Both the position numbers and the translations under genes were made by a program. Below, one piece after another: positions 1 through 46,030 of a stretch of 64,000 bases of DNA. Source of the stretch: Amorphochlora amoebiformis. Lineage: Eukaryota > Cercozoa > Chlorarachniophyceae. Under the pieces are notes generated by a model. It was not told the origin of the DNA. It did no database searches and saw only the letters and a program-made list of their open reading frames with translations. Every line of letters starts with the position of its first letter. Within the stretch, counting starts at the first letter, position 1. The stretch spans positions 1,178,001 to 1,242,000 of the forward strand of contig BAAHQB010000027.1 of NCBI GenBank assembly GCA_054601695.1, read 5' to 3'.

Positions 1-480
<480 letters not shown>

Positions 481-486
481 ATTGAC

Positions 487-11472
<10,986 letters not shown>

Positions 11473-11692
11473 TTCAGCCAACCAACACCCTCCGAAGAAA
11501 GTTTGATCGGAGTTGGGTGCGTACGGCCGGTATGGCAAAGATGAGGGACCCGTATGCACCCCGATGACTTTTCATGTGAGACTAATGAATATCTATTGGA
11601 TTTGTTAGCTAGTTTTACCTAAATCTCATCGAATACCGCATCTCATTCCCGCCCCCCAATCCAGAAGAACGACCTTCCGCCCAAACAAAAGC
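11473..11692. promoter_or_regulatory. shared region between divergent DMGDH and Rieske genes
   Basis: About 220 bp (130 bp if DMGDH starts at 11559) separate the two start codons. The region is of mixed composition with no (TA)n, unlike most non-coding DNA here. No clear TATA box was identified. It probably holds both 5' UTRs and both promoters, which would allow joint regulation. Confidence 0.55.
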
Positions 11693-21684
<9,992 letters not shown>

Positions 21685-23184
21685 GTATGGGATTGTGAAG
21701 AGTCTGTAACATAGATTATCCCATCACGAAGGTCCAACTCACTTTGTGTATACAGGGATGTACATGCATACAATTTACATATATATAAGAAACTGCTGTA
21801 TAGTTCATCACACCGTCAATTATCTAGATTGTATTGATGCGTGATAAAGGTGACCTTTGTTTTCTTGTGCTAAGATATATCAATTAGATTCAAGCTCCTC
21901 TAGAGTCTAGAGCCTCTGATCAGACTACTCTAGACGACTATCTAGACTATCAATATCTACTAGATCAGTGACTCAGATGATCAGATCTGTCTAGGTTGTC
22001 AGCTAGCTAGGTATTTCCAAAATTTAAAGTTCAATCCAGATGATCATAAATGGTCTCCTCTACTACTACAACTAGTACTAGATCTGCCCTCGATCGATGG
22101 CATTGTGCCATTGACAAACAAGATTGACTAGATTGAGTTCATATCTACTGGATCTAGACCTAGGTGACAGGCAGATAGACTACCCAGTACCTAGTACCTA
22201 GAGTACTCTCTAGATTAGCTATTAACTAGATTAACTAGATTAAATCTACTAGACTAGATTTTGGTTTACTGGCTAGTTTTACTGATCTGGACTAGCTATA
22301 GATTTACTAGATTTGTTGTAGCTAGATTGAATAATCGGAATATATCCTCGAATATTTTCAACTGATGCAAGATGAAAACATTAAAATCAGACAATCAATG
22401 CGCCGGCTAGAAGCTAGAGCCCTGAGTACATGCACTGAAGTTTGTTCTAGCTTTCATCGGCCCCTGAACTGGCATACAATTCCGGCGCCACCAACGGATC
22501 GCTATCGACAATTAAGATACACAAGCCTGGCGATTGCACCCGATATGTAGATTTAGTTGCTGATTCCACTCACGATGCTTTAATTTAGAAGCCGCGTACA
22601 ATAAAAATCTCAGGTTTTAATCTTATTGAGACTACCGTAATATTACGTTGACAATAGTGTAAAAAGGTGAAAAGGATGTAGACGAGAACAAACAATACTA
22701 CATATACTTCTTTCTCTTATGAACAGTACGTATCTTGAAAAGGTGAGAACAGAAAAATAAAAATCTATATCGAAACAGAAACAGGGTAACTGTCAGACAA
22801 GATGGCAATCTCGCGGGATCGATGATGTGTATAAATCGCAGTGATATCGAGAATACAATCCCTTGTTGAGCATTGTCAAAATTGGGAAGTAAATATTTTA
22901 CTATGTAGCGCAAATAGAAGGAAACAAGAATAACTCCGACCCTCTTTGAAGGAGGGACGATCCCTCCCCCCAGAAGGACCACCGCGAATAGAAGACACCC
23001 ATTTTTCTTTTTTATTTTATAAAAACTGGGTTGATCCTCCCAGCCAAGACTCCAGCCTCATCTCTGAAACTCACTCTGAACCAACCCCCATCCCACACTA
23101 GACACTCCCTCCCACCCGCACCAAGACCTCACCAACCCAGCCGCAACTCCTTTACGCAAACGGTCGTGGAGGTGGACGTGTGAT
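21685..23184. other. CTAG-rich intergenic DNA, no gene recognised
   Basis: Free of (TA)n, unlike its surroundings. From about 21880 to 22340 it is dense in CTAG, TCTAGA, GATC and ACTAGT words. A 61-codon plus frame at 22365-22550 has no recognisable motif. The 3' ends of the two converging genes lie at its edges; no polyadenylation signal could be assigned. Confidence 0.7.
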
Positions 23185-26560
<3,376 letters not shown>

Positions 26561-26809
26561 CTGTGATTGACAGTAAAAAGTTGAGTTGCTCGTGAGATTT
26601 CACTAGTGGTGAGGAAGGTCTGTGTCGTGTGTGTATGAGCAAAAAGGCACCGGTGCCTGATCAGTGAAGGAGCGAGGTGTTGTGGAGGAGTGTTTGTCGT
26701 TTTTGTCGAAGCTAATTGAACGCCGGGGCCGCTGTTTTTCGAAGAAAACACAAAACAGAACATTACGAACAACTCGAGTAACGAATATCTCGACTCGCTA
26801 TGTATGCTT

Positions 26810-27066
26810 GAACGGAAAAGGTATTTGTGCGGTGTGTTGTATACCTTCCTCTGCCTTGACGACGTTCGGAGCGGCACCTGGACGACCTCTCGGTCTCTCT
26901 CGCGATCACGCTCTCGGGGTGTATCACGCGTACTTCTCTGGTGTCTTGAAGCCGACGAACCAGGCCTTTGCTTTGGCACGTATCTTGGGCTGATGCTGGC
27001 GCACAGCTCGGACATTTGGGCTATTTACCAGAGATTTGGGTTATTTGGTTCAGTTGCTCATCTTTC
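26810..27066 (-). CDS. probable exons linking TRAF and HMG modules, borders unresolved
   Basis: All three minus frames are open across about 26815-26985. One reads [18 protein letters not shown], another has an Arg-Asp-Arg-Glu run. A short exon 27058-27025 ([10 protein letters not shown], donor GTAAAT) would join the large upstream exon in phase. I could not find a unique chain to the exon at 26560, so the single-gene model is unproved here. Confidence 0.35.
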
Positions 27067-27109
27067 TTGGAATAATGCATCACGATCATTACTTATGGTG
27101 AATACAAAT

Positions 27110-27202
<93 letters not shown>

Positions 27203-27395
27203 TACGATGAGATATTTCTCAAATGCTCACCACACAGAAGAGCATATATTATAATATGTATATATATATATATATATGTATATATACGAGTATATATGTG
27301 TGTATATATATTTTTATATGTGCATATGTATATGTGTATTCTGTGATACATTTTTATTTATCGCATTGACACACACGCATGTATATGTATATATG

Positions 27396-27435
<40 letters not shown>

Positions 27436-27490
27436 GTGTGTATGTATATATATATATATGTATATATATATACATATATGCATACACATG

Positions 27491-27534
<44 letters not shown>

Positions 27535-27571
27535 ATGTATGTATACATATCAAGAGACGTAATGAAAGAAC

Positions 27572-30873
<3,302 letters not shown>

Positions 30874-31540
30874 CGTCCCTCCGAGGGTTCAGAGCAGGTG
30901 GTACAAGTCCAGTTCCTTTACACCGACGTGGCGAGACCCCTCGCCTGATCCCCTTTCCAAATAAGAGTCTGGGTCCCTCTGCCTGGGTGGGAATCTTTTG
31001 GTTAAAAAGTCGCAGGTTTTTGTTCCGGTTTATATGGTTCTGATTCGCCCAAAGTCATCCCGAAACCACGTGTAGATTCTCCTGACAACCTCCCTCGATT
31101 ATCATTGATGGACAATTCCTGATGACCCGTTGCTATCGCCATCACACCACAACGCCCCGTCCGGTCCTACGAAACCCCTTTACACACAAAAACTCACATC
31201 ACCTATTTAATTTTACTATTGATCACCCGCGTCATCAAACTAAAAGGCATCACTCACTCCTCTATCCTTCAAAGAGGGGGGTTCGGAAGGAGGGGTACAA
31301 CTTGGCTTATAACGACCAATGGATACACCCCAGGCACCTCTTGGCCGATCTTGGTGCGTACAACAAATGATACTGATTTAGTACAGATCCACGGAGGCGA
31401 TACAAACGTGCTTATGACTCAGCCTCATGCCTGTGTAGACGTACTCTAGTGTATGCCTGTGTAGACGACTAGACGTACTCTGGAGTACGTATCCAATGTA
31501 TTGTATCTGTTCGAACTTTATATTTTATATTATAAATACT

Positions 31541-31573
<33 letters not shown>

Positions 31574-31638
31574 ATATATATATATATATGTATGTGCATG
31601 TAAATATTTATAAGCATGTATGTGTATGTGTATGTATA

Positions 31639-31679
<41 letters not shown>

Positions 31680-31859
31680 ATATATCTAGAGATATATATG
31701 TACATGTATATTATGTAAATAATATCCAGAATATACATATGTATATTGTAATTTGTAATATATACATATATATATATATATATAGATCATACATGTATCA
31801 TGATACATATATCATATATCTAGTAAATATATATATATATATAATACATATATATATAT

Positions 31860-31903
<44 letters not shown>

Positions 31904-31935
31904 GTACACACTGTAACACACGCATATTATGTGTA

Positions 31936-31976
<41 letters not shown>

Positions 31977-32046
31977 CATATATATATATATATATGATAC
32001 ATATTAAAATATATGTTCTATATATATATATATATATGTATATATT

Positions 32047-32116
<70 letters not shown>

Positions 32117-32258
32117 CATAAAATATATGTATTCCAGACTCGTGTAATTGTCCAAAATATATGTTATAAATTGTGTCATATATACAAATATTCATGTTAG
32201 ATATTACAGTATAATGTGAATAACATCATGATAAGCAAACGTTTCCATTGAAATTGGT
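30874..32258. other. spacer: unique DNA then (TA)n tracts
   Basis: 30874-31500 is unique sequence with no exon I can support and may include the promoter of the minus-strand TRAF gene. 31500-32120 is mostly (TA)n. 32120-32258 is AT-rich 3' flank of the H2A gene. Confidence 0.6.
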
Positions 32259-32274
32259 GGTGTCTTTTAACACC
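32259..32274 (-). terminator. histone-type 3' stem-loop of the H2A.X gene
   Basis: On the minus strand GGTGTT-AAAA-GACACC: a 6-bp stem (one T-G pair) with a 4-base loop, about 78 bp past the H2A stop codon. The same stem arms occur after the H4 stop. This is the position and size of the processing hairpin of replication-dependent histone mRNAs, but its sequence differs from the animal consensus. Confidence 0.7.
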
Positions 32275-32351
32275 GTGGTATGAGATTGGTAGAGGAACTG
32301 GACATGCCGAAGGCGTGCCAAAAAAACAATGGAAGCATGCGTATGGGCTTC

Positions 32352-32819
32352 CTAATACTCCTGAGATCCAGAGAGAGCTTTCCTGCCCTTCTTGGATTTT
32401 TTAGACTTCTTTGAGGTTTTGGAAGACTTCTTCGGGGCTGAGGAGGTCGCCTTCTTCTTGGGGAGAAGCACTGCGTGGATATTGGGTAGCACACCACCCG
32501 AGGCGATAGTTACCCCCCCAAGCAGCTTGTTGAGCTCCTCGTCATTTCGAATGGCCAATTGCACATGGCGGGGGATGATTCGGGACCTTTTGTTGTCTCG
32601 AGCAGCATTTCCGGCGAGCTCCAGGATCTCTGCAGTCAGGTATTCCAAGACCGCGGCCAGGTAAACAGGTGCTCCACCTCCCACACGGGCGGCAAATCGA
32701 CCCTTACGTAAGAAACGAGAGATACGTCCAACAGGGAACTGGAGCCCAGCGCGGGCAGAACGAGTGGTGGACTTGACGGCTTTGCCCTTGCCGCGACCTC
32801 CTTTTCCTTTGCCTGACAT
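32352..32819 (-). CDS. histone H2A, H2A.X type (C-terminal SQEY)
   Basis: Intronless 155-codon gene. Core histone fold motifs: [75 protein letters not shown]. The tail is long and Lys/Ser-rich ([15 protein letters not shown]) and ends LSGSQEY. The terminal SQ-E-aromatic motif is the phosphorylation site that defines H2A.X (gamma-H2A.X) in DNA-damage signalling. It diverges from the H4 gene 296 bp away and carries a histone stem-loop, so it is probably the S-phase-expressed bulk H2A as well as the damage-responsive form. Confidence 0.97.
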   Translation of the reverse strand: MSGKGKGGRGKGKAVKSTTRSARAGLQFPVGRISRFLRKGRFAARVGGGAPVYLAAVLEYLTAEILELAGNAARDNKRSRIIPRHVQLAIRNDEELNKLLGGVTIASGGVLPNIHAVLLPKKKATSSAPKKSSKTSKKSKKSKKGRKALSGSQEY

Positions 32820-33427
<608 letters not shown>

Positions 33428-33477
33428 ATTTTTATCCGCCGTGTGGACACACAGTTTCAGTGAATCAATTCTAAAAA

Positions 33478-33492
33478 GGTGTTATTGACACC
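33478..33492 (+). terminator. histone-type 3' stem-loop of the H4 gene
   Basis: GGTGTT-ATT-GACACC: the same 6-bp arms as the hairpin after H2A.X, with a 3-base loop, 50 bp past the H4 stop. Two convergent instances of the same arms argue that this is functional. Confidence 0.7.
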
Positions 33493-34504
33493 GCCTTTTA
33501 CGAACGGAATTATGTGAAATTTGAATTGGAGAGTGAGTTCATATTAATATATTGAGCCAGACAATGATTATCAATCTACCTCGCTGTCTCTCTTTCATCC
33601 TCTAGCATGCATTTTGAAAAAAAACCGTGAACTATTAAGTGATCACTCATATCATCATATGTATTGATGTGAGTCATGTGACCACATTAATCATGCATCT
33701 CGAGTCTTTACTACTCGGAGCAACAAGCTCTTCATGAGTCATGAGTCGGAGTCCGACTCATGACCAGAATTCACAAATGCATCAGTGACTGACTAGAGTG
33801 ACAACCGTCTAGACGTGGTAAACACAGCCTTCAGTACAGGTATATGCCAGTGTCCAAAGGTCTACAAATGTTAATGCGCAGAGAGTCTAGAGAGTTATAT
33901 CCTTATTCGATATATATTTTTATCTAGATAACTTAAGTATTAATGAATATTAATATATCGCAATGCGACGGGATGCAACACTTAGGTATCTGTACCTAGT
34001 GGACGCTCTGAGACTATAGAGCTCTACAAGACAACAATTGGGCACTTCTTTTGCAGGCTCGTCTTCGCGCTCCTAAAAAACCAAGGAATTATGCTTACAT
34101 CACGCTGCAATCACGCAATGTGAATCTAAAACTTGAAGTTCGAAACCGGGAGTAATCAGGATTCAGGGCCTTGTAACTGTCGATGGGGGAGATGACTTAG
34201 TCTTCCTTTCTCGTTTTCCGCTGTCAGCAGTCGATACGTTTATTCTCTGTTTGATAGACCAATGTAATGCACTCCATTCAATCACCTCGTTCCAGACCAG
34301 AGACTCAAATGATTATCGGAAGATGTATAACCGTGATAACGGAGAACAACACTAACCTTGACGGTCACAGCCATCTCCTCGGACGACTCCTTCCACAGAT
34401 CCCTATTCCACAAAAATCAGCTCGTCTATGTGCGTTCTCGACTTGTGGTATATATATGTGTACAATATGGTTAGCAACCTAATCATGAGAGGATCGACCA
34501 TCAC
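33493..34504. other. spacer with palindromic GAGTC/CTAG words; possible minus exon
   Basis: 33690-34020 is rich in GAGTC, GACTC, TCTAGA and GATC words, including GAGTCGGAGTCCGACTC. Around 34070 the minus strand has TTTTTTAG followed by an open EREDEPAKEVPN stretch, which could be another exon of the ubiquitin-like gene to the right. No complete gene can be supported. Confidence 0.45.
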
Positions 34505-34561
34505 CTTGGATTTCAACCAGAGCTCCTGAACCCTCACATCACACCCATATATATTTATATT

Positions 34562-34603
<42 letters not shown>

Positions 34604-35129
34604 TTACATAATATAATATAGGATGAGAATACGCTGCTCGATGAGCAGAAATCAATTAAGTGTACAAATGTAACTGACGATGGAGTGCAAACCTGTTGGT
34701 CGAAAGGAATTCCGGCCGACTTTTGGATTTCCAGCTTGATGTGTTCAACTAGATGCCCCATGTGAAACTAACCAGACATGAATTCGTAGTGAAGCAGGCA
34801 TACAGCATAATTTGGTTGGAACCACCTTTCTCGTCAGGACAACCCCGTCGGGCAGTGTGAGAACAATTTTTACCTTTGGTCCCAGAATCTTGGCCTCCTC
34901 CCTTTTTCTGAGCAAACCCACAAAACCAAAAGTGCTGCTCAAGCTGCAGCGATAATATCCTTCGGGCCCTCCGGCCACGCGGTGCTCCATGGCCACCTAT
35001 GGCCACCCACCCGGGCCTATGACCACTTGTCCCTTATTACAGCACCTCAAGCGTTTGGAATAAAAATTAGAGTTACCTTTGGTCGTTAACAGCTTCAGCT
35101 TTTTTGAGATCCAGCGAAAGCATTAGCAA
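34505..35129 (-). CDS. ubiquitin-like domain protein, internal exons
   Basis: Four phase-consistent minus exons: 35129-35077, 34907-34826, 34767-34693, 34525-34505. They read LDLKKAEAVNDQR, then KREEAKILGPKVKIVLTLPDG, VVLTRK, FHMGHLVEHIKLEIQKSA, GIPFDQQ, ELWLKSK. This matches a ubiquitin-like beta-grasp fold: first beta hairpin, the helix with the K-x-x-I-x-x-x-x-GIP-DQQ signature, and the start of beta 3. A UBX-domain protein is possible because a charged helix precedes PDG. Both ends of the gene are unresolved; a candidate upstream exon near 35320-35390 (ALRSETPKSIADQIAAYW) does not join in phase. Confidence 0.6.
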
Positions 35130-36817
<1,688 letters not shown>

Positions 36818-36915
36818 AATACCACTACTTCTTCCACAGAATCCTTGCATAGTTACCGTTCCACTCCCTGTGAACAACATTAGGGAAATATGTACGTGTG
36901 CATTTATAGATACAT

Positions 36916-36997
<82 letters not shown>

Positions 36998-37367
36998 AAT
37001 ATGTATATGCATTCACACACATGGGCTTATATTGGGTAATGCTGGGATTAGCGCTAGATAGGAACAGGGCAAGGAAATGCGCTGAAGTCAGAGTAGGGCC
37101 GGCTAGATTTAGTCAAAATAGTAGTCATAGGTTCAGGAATGAGACCGGTTGCCTTAGCGGTCCATGAGAACGCTTGTGATGACTAGAAGATATATGTATG
37201 TTTGTACTTGTGTATGTGTGAGCATGTGTGTGATAGAATATAAATATGTACGTTACATCCGGCGTAGAAGTTTGGTGAAAGCCGTGGCAGTAAGAGGCTA
37301 CTAAGAGCAGGTCAGCATCTGCGTGCCACAAACACCAACGAAATCGACGTGTTCATTCCCAAAGTTA

Positions 37368-37407
<40 letters not shown>

Positions 37408-37445
37408 ATATATATTTATATATATATATATAAATAAATATATAT

Positions 37446-37503
<58 letters not shown>

Positions 37504-37506
37504 CAT

Positions 37507-37545
<39 letters not shown>

Positions 37546-37606
37546 TACATACACACATATATATATATATATATACCAAACACCTTGGCTATCGCCTACT
37601 TTACCT
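36818..37606 (-). CDS. caspase-like C-terminal (p10-type) exons, paralogue fragment
   Basis: Minus exons 37606-37584 (GKVGDSQ) and 37318-37257 ([21 protein letters not shown], first D split) join in phase with GT/AG borders. A less certain exon near 36863-36818 reads [12 protein letters not shown]. In order these align with the C-terminal part of the caspase-like protein at 50.0-50.4 kb (GDTYSQDKVLVMYACCSGKT ... SHARFQGLFLQ). The catalytic His/Cys exon of this copy was not found in the repeats to its right, so it may be a pseudogene or a gene with very long introns. Confidence 0.45.
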
Positions 37607-39935
<2,329 letters not shown>

Positions 39936-40291
39936 CTTGCCCTAGTTTATAGTATAAATATCATGAGTCCTAGATGCATCCGATAATCGATCATGATACA
40001 ATACTTGTACAATACTGACATATGGATCATCAAGCTATCAGACCGGGATAGAATCTAGAGTCTAGTCTAGACTGAATGTGTCATGAGGAAACGGCTTAAT
40101 ACACTAGTGATGTTACGTCGACAGTACTAGATACTCTAGATATATCATATATCTAGATATGTGCCACCTTCTCCGAGAAGCAGAAACATGAACTGAAACC
40201 CATCATCATCAACCCCAAACCATATGATATGCTCCATATCTCCTCATCTTTAAACGAAATAGCCATGCAAAAAATCCTCTATACCAGTGGA

Positions 40292-40378
<87 letters not shown>

Positions 40379-40404
40379 TGTATATATGTATATATATATA
40401 TATG

Positions 40405-40448
<44 letters not shown>

Positions 40449-40468
40449 CACATGCACATATATACATA

Positions 40469-40502
<34 letters not shown>

Positions 40503-41535
40503 ATATATGTATGTATACTTACTTATGTTACAACTAGGCTATCTATCTAGTCTACACTCGGATCTATATCATAACTCTCAGTGTCAGACTGTTAGCCATT
40601 AATAGGGCCATTATTCTATATCTAGACTGATTCTAGAGTATGAAAGATTGTAGTATCTATAGTATACTACAAAGATCTAGTAGCGCGCGTATTGATTGAT
40701 TAGTAGTAAACTAGTAATTTAGTACCGTACAGCAAAATCTAGATAATTTGATTGTGCCTCAGATTACGATGATTTAATTCGATGATTAATTGGAACTTGC
40801 AAGTTCAACTAAATTTAACTTCAACTTGATTTCTATACTAGTACCTAGAGTACGTATAACGCTCAAACCTTAAAATTTTAACTTAATTGCTTCACGCACA
40901 ATCTAAATCATTGAAAAATTACGAATCCCGGCCCAAGAAACGAGCCTCTCTAGAGTCTAGACTCTCTAGAGTCTCAAGAATATATCTCCAGAGTCTCCAG
41001 AGACTCGAGACTCTTGGATGCATGTGTGCATCATCCTATATATATAGTCTAGCTAGTCATCGGATCCGATCGACTATAAACCGAAGCATGCGCTGCGCCT
41101 CTGAAGTGCATATCAGGATGAAGTCAAAACGCGATGATCTAGATGATAGATCTATAGATGATCTAGATCGATATCATGATCCAATTAAATTGCTCGATAT
41201 CCTGTATGTGTTCAATTCGCTTGTCAATAGGCCTTTAACTACTTCTACTAGCTAGTCAATAGGCCTTTAACTACTTCTACTAGTTAAGACTACCTGGTCT
41301 GGTTCCCTAGGTTCCTGGTAAGTATACACCTGGTGTCACTGGTGTGTACCTGATACTTAATGCTGCATTATGCACAACACTAGCATCTACAGCATCTATA
41401 CAGCATCTACAGCATCTACGGCATCTACAGCATCTACGACATCTACAGCATCTAGCATCACTGTCGGTCATCTAGTCATGTCCAAATTGGCTCTCTTTGC
41501 AAACTTTCCACAACCATACCTTTATCACACACAAG

Positions 41536-41540
<5 letters not shown>
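39936..41540. other. CTAG/GATC-rich spacer with a short (AGCATCTAC)n patch
   Basis: Unique-looking AT-rich DNA around one (TA)n block (40296-40480). It is dense in TCTAGA, GAGTCTC, GATCTAGAT and ACTAGT words, for example CTCTAGAGTCTAGACTCTCT near 40950. A 24-bp direct repeat (AATAGGCCTTTAACTACTTC) occurs near 41227 and 41255. ACAGCATCT repeats lie at 41385-41455. No gene was recognised. Confidence 0.65.
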
Positions 41541-41574
<34 letters not shown>

Positions 41575-41575
41575 C

Positions 41576-41730
<155 letters not shown>

Positions 41731-41960
41731 TATATTTGCATACACACACATGTACATAACACGCTTATATATCATGATATATATATATATATATATCTAG
41801 ATATATAAATATATATATATATGTATCTAGATGTATAAATACATACACACACACATATATATATACACACACACACATATATATATATATACTAGATATA
41901 TATGTATATATAATATGTATATATTTTCAGAACTGACCACGTGCTATAGTCAAATTGATA

Positions 41961-42000
<40 letters not shown>

Positions 42001-42032
42001 TAAATATTATGATTGTAACATGTTACCATAGT

Positions 42033-42104
<72 letters not shown>

Positions 42105-42153
42105 GTATACATATACAACATCTATGTATTATCAATGTAACATTTTACCATAC

Positions 42154-42186
<33 letters not shown>

Positions 42187-42204
42187 GTAAATATATAAAC
42201 ATAG

Positions 42205-42286
<82 letters not shown>

Positions 42287-42394
42287 ATATAAAATTTTAT
42301 ACTATATATATATATATATATAGATTACAATATATATATATATATATATTATGTGTGATAATTATTTCCATATTCGATAGCAGATACATTAATT

Positions 42395-42800
42395 TGCACA
42401 ACAACTGATGGATTGAGATAAGATGTCATGCTTTGCACAAAAACTGATGCATTTTGTAGCGAGTGTTACATTACAACTGATACATTGAGATAAGACGTCA
42501 TGGTTTGCACAACAAGTGATGCATTTCACAGCAAGTGTTACATTACAACTGATACATTGAGATAACGTGTCATGGTTTACACAATAAGTGATGCATTTCA
42601 CAGCAAGTGTTACAGATACATTGAGATAACGTCATGGTTTACATAACAAGTGAAGCATTTGATAGCAAGCGGTACATTTTTAAAAACAGGTGAAAGGAAC
42701 CTTTGGTATTCTGTGTTTACATAACAAGTGATGCATTTGATAGCAAGCGCTACATTTTCAAAAATGAGTGAAAGGAACCTTTGGTATTCTGTGTTGAGGT
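42395..42800. repeat. ~70-bp tandem repeat, about five copies
   Basis: Units contain GATACATTGAGATAA, GTCATGGTTTACAC, AGTGATGCATTTCACAGC and AAGTGTTACATT. The last two units differ (AAAGGAACCTTTGGTATTCT). They are spaced 65-75 bp apart. No coding sense. Confidence 0.9.
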
Positions 42801-43210
42801 GGTAGCTGGGGTGGTGGTTTAGGTGGTGGGTTCGGTGGTGGTTTCGGTGGTGGTTTCGGTGGTGGGTTCGGTGGTGGTTGGGGTTGTGGATGAGGTGGTG
42901 GATGAGGTGGTGGGTTGGGTGGTGGTTTCGGTGGTGGGTTCTGTGTGGGTTAGGTGGTGGTTTCGGTGGTGCATGAGGTGGTGATTGAGGTGGTGGTTGA
43001 GGCGGTGGATGAGGTGGTGGGTTCGGTGGTGGTTGAGGTGGTGTTTGAGGTGGTGGGTTCGGTGGTGGTTTGGGTGGTGGATGAGGTGGTGGATGAGGTG
43101 GTGGGTTGGGTGGTGGTTGAGGTGGTGGGTTCTGCGTGGGTTAGGTGGCGGTTGAGGTGGTGCATGAGGTGGTGGATTCGGTGGTGGTTTCGGTGTTGGA
43201 CGAGGTGGTA
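42800..43210. repeat. GGTGGT-rich minisatellite
   Basis: Short units GGTGGTTTCGGTGGT / GGTGGATGAGGTGGT / GGTGGTTGAGGTGGT. A 511-codon minus frame over this and the next two repeats (Thr/His/Pro-rich) is repeat translation. Confidence 0.92.
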
Positions 43211-43239
43211 GGTAGGTGGACTTGTTGGAGACTCTGAGA

Positions 43240-43900
43240 CAGACGGGTTGTGGATGTTGGAGGCGATGTGGAGGAGGGTTGTGGATGTTGGAGGCGATGT
43301 GGACGAGGGGTTGTGGATGTTGGAGGCGATGTGGAGGAGGGTTGTGGATGTTGGAGGCGATGTGGACGAGGGTTGTGGATGTTGGAGGCGATGTGGACGA
43401 GGGTTGTGGATGTTGGAGGCGATGTGGACGAGGGTTGTGGACGTTGGAGGCGATGTGGAGGAGGGTTGTGGATGTTGGGTGGAGGAGAGTGTGGAGGGTG
43501 CGATGTGGACGAGGGGTTGTGGATGTTGGAGGTAATGTGGACGAGGGTTGTGGATGTTGGAGGCGATGTGGACGAGGGTTGTGGATGTTGGTTGGAGGAG
43601 AGGTGGACTGCGGTGCGATGCAGACGAGGGGTTGGGGATGTTGGGTGCGATGTGGACGAGGGGTTGTGGATGTTGGAAGCGATGTGGAAGAGGGTTGGGG
43701 ATGTGGATGTGGACTTTGGGTGCGTTGTGGACGAGTGTTTGTGAATGTTGGAGGCAATGTTGACAAGGGGAGTTTATATGGACGAGGGGTTGATGGTGCA
43801 GGCAATGTGGATGAGGGTTTGTGGATGTTGGAGTTGATGTGGATGTTGGAGTTGATGTGGATGTTGGAGGCGATGTGGACGAGGTGTTCTAAGCGTTGGA
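43240..43900. repeat. ~31-bp minisatellite GTTGTGGATGTTGGAGGCGA
   Basis: About 20 imperfect copies of GTTGTGGATGTTGGAGGCGA followed by TGTGGACGAGG. Strongly G-rich on the plus strand. Confidence 0.95.
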
Positions 43901-43923
43901 CGAGGAGTTGTGGATGTGTGAGA

Positions 43924-44043
43924 ATGTGGTAAAGTAACCCCTGGACGAATGCGGTTCGCTGAGGCAAGCAAGCACTTGATTGACGGAGTCTGGCTTCCAC
44001 AATAAGCGGAAACACTCTACAACACGTCCTCAAGCAAGTTCTA
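43924..44043 (-). CDS. possible isolated exon, function unknown
   Basis: Between two minisatellites the minus strand reads VFPLIVEARLRQSSACLPQ then RTAFVQGLLYHILTH, of ordinary composition unlike the neighbouring repeat translation. A donor GGGTTA or later is possible. No family was recognised and no partner exon found; it may be chance. Confidence 0.2.
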
Positions 44044-44084
44044 GACGTCCATCTCCACCCCATCGCGGTCAGCGAGTGAGGCGC

Positions 44085-44295
44085 GAGTCGAGGCGCGAGT
44101 GGAGGCGCGAGTGGAGGCGCGAGAGGAGGTGCGAGTGGAGGCGCGCGAGTGGAGGCACGAGCGGAGGCGCGAGCGGAGGCGCGAGTGGAAGAGCGAGTGG
44201 AAGAGCGAGTGGAAGAGCGCGCAGAAGAGAGAGTGGAAGAGCGCGTGGAAGAGCGAGTGGAAGAGCGAGGGGAAGAGCGAGTGGAGGCGCGAAGT
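44085..44295. repeat. 12-bp minisatellite GAGTGGAGGCGC / GAGTGGAAGAGC
   Basis: About 17 copies of GAGTGGAGGCGC grading into GAGTGGAAGAGC. Non-coding in appearance. Confidence 0.92.
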
Positions 44296-44509
44296 CGCGA
44301 GTAGAGTAGAGTGGAGAGGAGTGTGGTAGAGGATCGGGTTGGGGTGAAATGCAAGTAGCGAGTGATGGGATCGGAATTTCAGTGGTGAAGGATGGGGTTG
44401 GATTTTCGGTGGTTTCGGGTTTTTGGTTTGTTTTGTGTTTGATATCGTGGAAGGGTTAAAGAACGCTCTAGAACCTCGGCCAATCCCTTAAGTAAATATC
44501 GGCCATTCC

Positions 44510-44515
44510 CTTAAG

Positions 44516-44569
<54 letters not shown>

Positions 44570-44575
44570 TATAAT

Positions 44576-44655
<80 letters not shown>

Positions 44656-44672
44656 TATATATATATATATGA

Positions 44673-44733
<61 letters not shown>

Positions 44734-44814
44734 AATCTAACATGCCCATGTATATATATATATATATTATATATTTATATATATATATACATGTATATAT
44801 GGGCATGTTAGATT

Positions 44815-44859
<45 letters not shown>

Positions 44860-44908
44860 TCGCATGTTAGATTAGAATATATTTACATATATATATATAT
44901 ATATATTT

Positions 44909-44943
<35 letters not shown>

Positions 44944-45008
44944 TATGTATTGTAATCTAACATGCCCATGTATATATATATATATATATATATATAATGT
45001 AATATATA

Positions 45009-45056
<48 letters not shown>

Positions 45057-45090
45057 TACATATATATATATATATAATTATTACATATAT

Positions 45091-45137
<47 letters not shown>

Positions 45138-45153
45138 ATTATATATATATATA

Positions 45154-45216
<63 letters not shown>

Positions 45217-45245
45217 ATGCTTATATTTTACATTGTTTCATATAT

Positions 45246-45313
<68 letters not shown>

Positions 45314-45320
45314 CATATAT

Positions 45321-45358
<38 letters not shown>

Positions 45359-45381
45359 TATTTATTTATATATATATCACA

Positions 45382-45417
<36 letters not shown>

Positions 45418-45427
45418 ATTATTAAAA

Positions 45428-45476
<49 letters not shown>

Positions 45477-45492
45477 CTAATAATTATATATA

Positions 45493-45529
<37 letters not shown>

Positions 45530-45534
45530 ATATA

Positions 45535-45599
<65 letters not shown>

Positions 45600-45656
45600 G
45601 TAATAATTATATATATATATCTTACATATATATATATATAATTATAACATATATAT

Positions 45657-45694
<38 letters not shown>

Positions 45695-45810
45695 ATAATT
45701 ATATATATATATAATTATATATATATATACATATATGTATATATATACACATATATATGTATGTATATTTACATATATAACATATATATATATATATATG
45801 TCTATACATA

Positions 45811-45848
<38 letters not shown>

Positions 45849-45860
45849 CATATGTGTAAG

Positions 45861-45892
<32 letters not shown>

Positions 45893-46030
45893 AGTATATA
45901 TATATATATTATATATATATATATATAATTATTACATATATAACATATATATATATATATATATATATAATATCTATATCTAATATCTACATATTGTAAT
46001 CGTAACGTGCCCATATATATATATATATAC

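Noticed and set aside
42819-44354. 511-codon minus frame rich in Thr, His, Pro and Ser
   Set aside because: Spans three unrelated minisatellites (GGTGGT, 31-bp, 12-bp) that happen to lack stops. At most a short unique stretch near 43.9-44.0 kb could be an exon.
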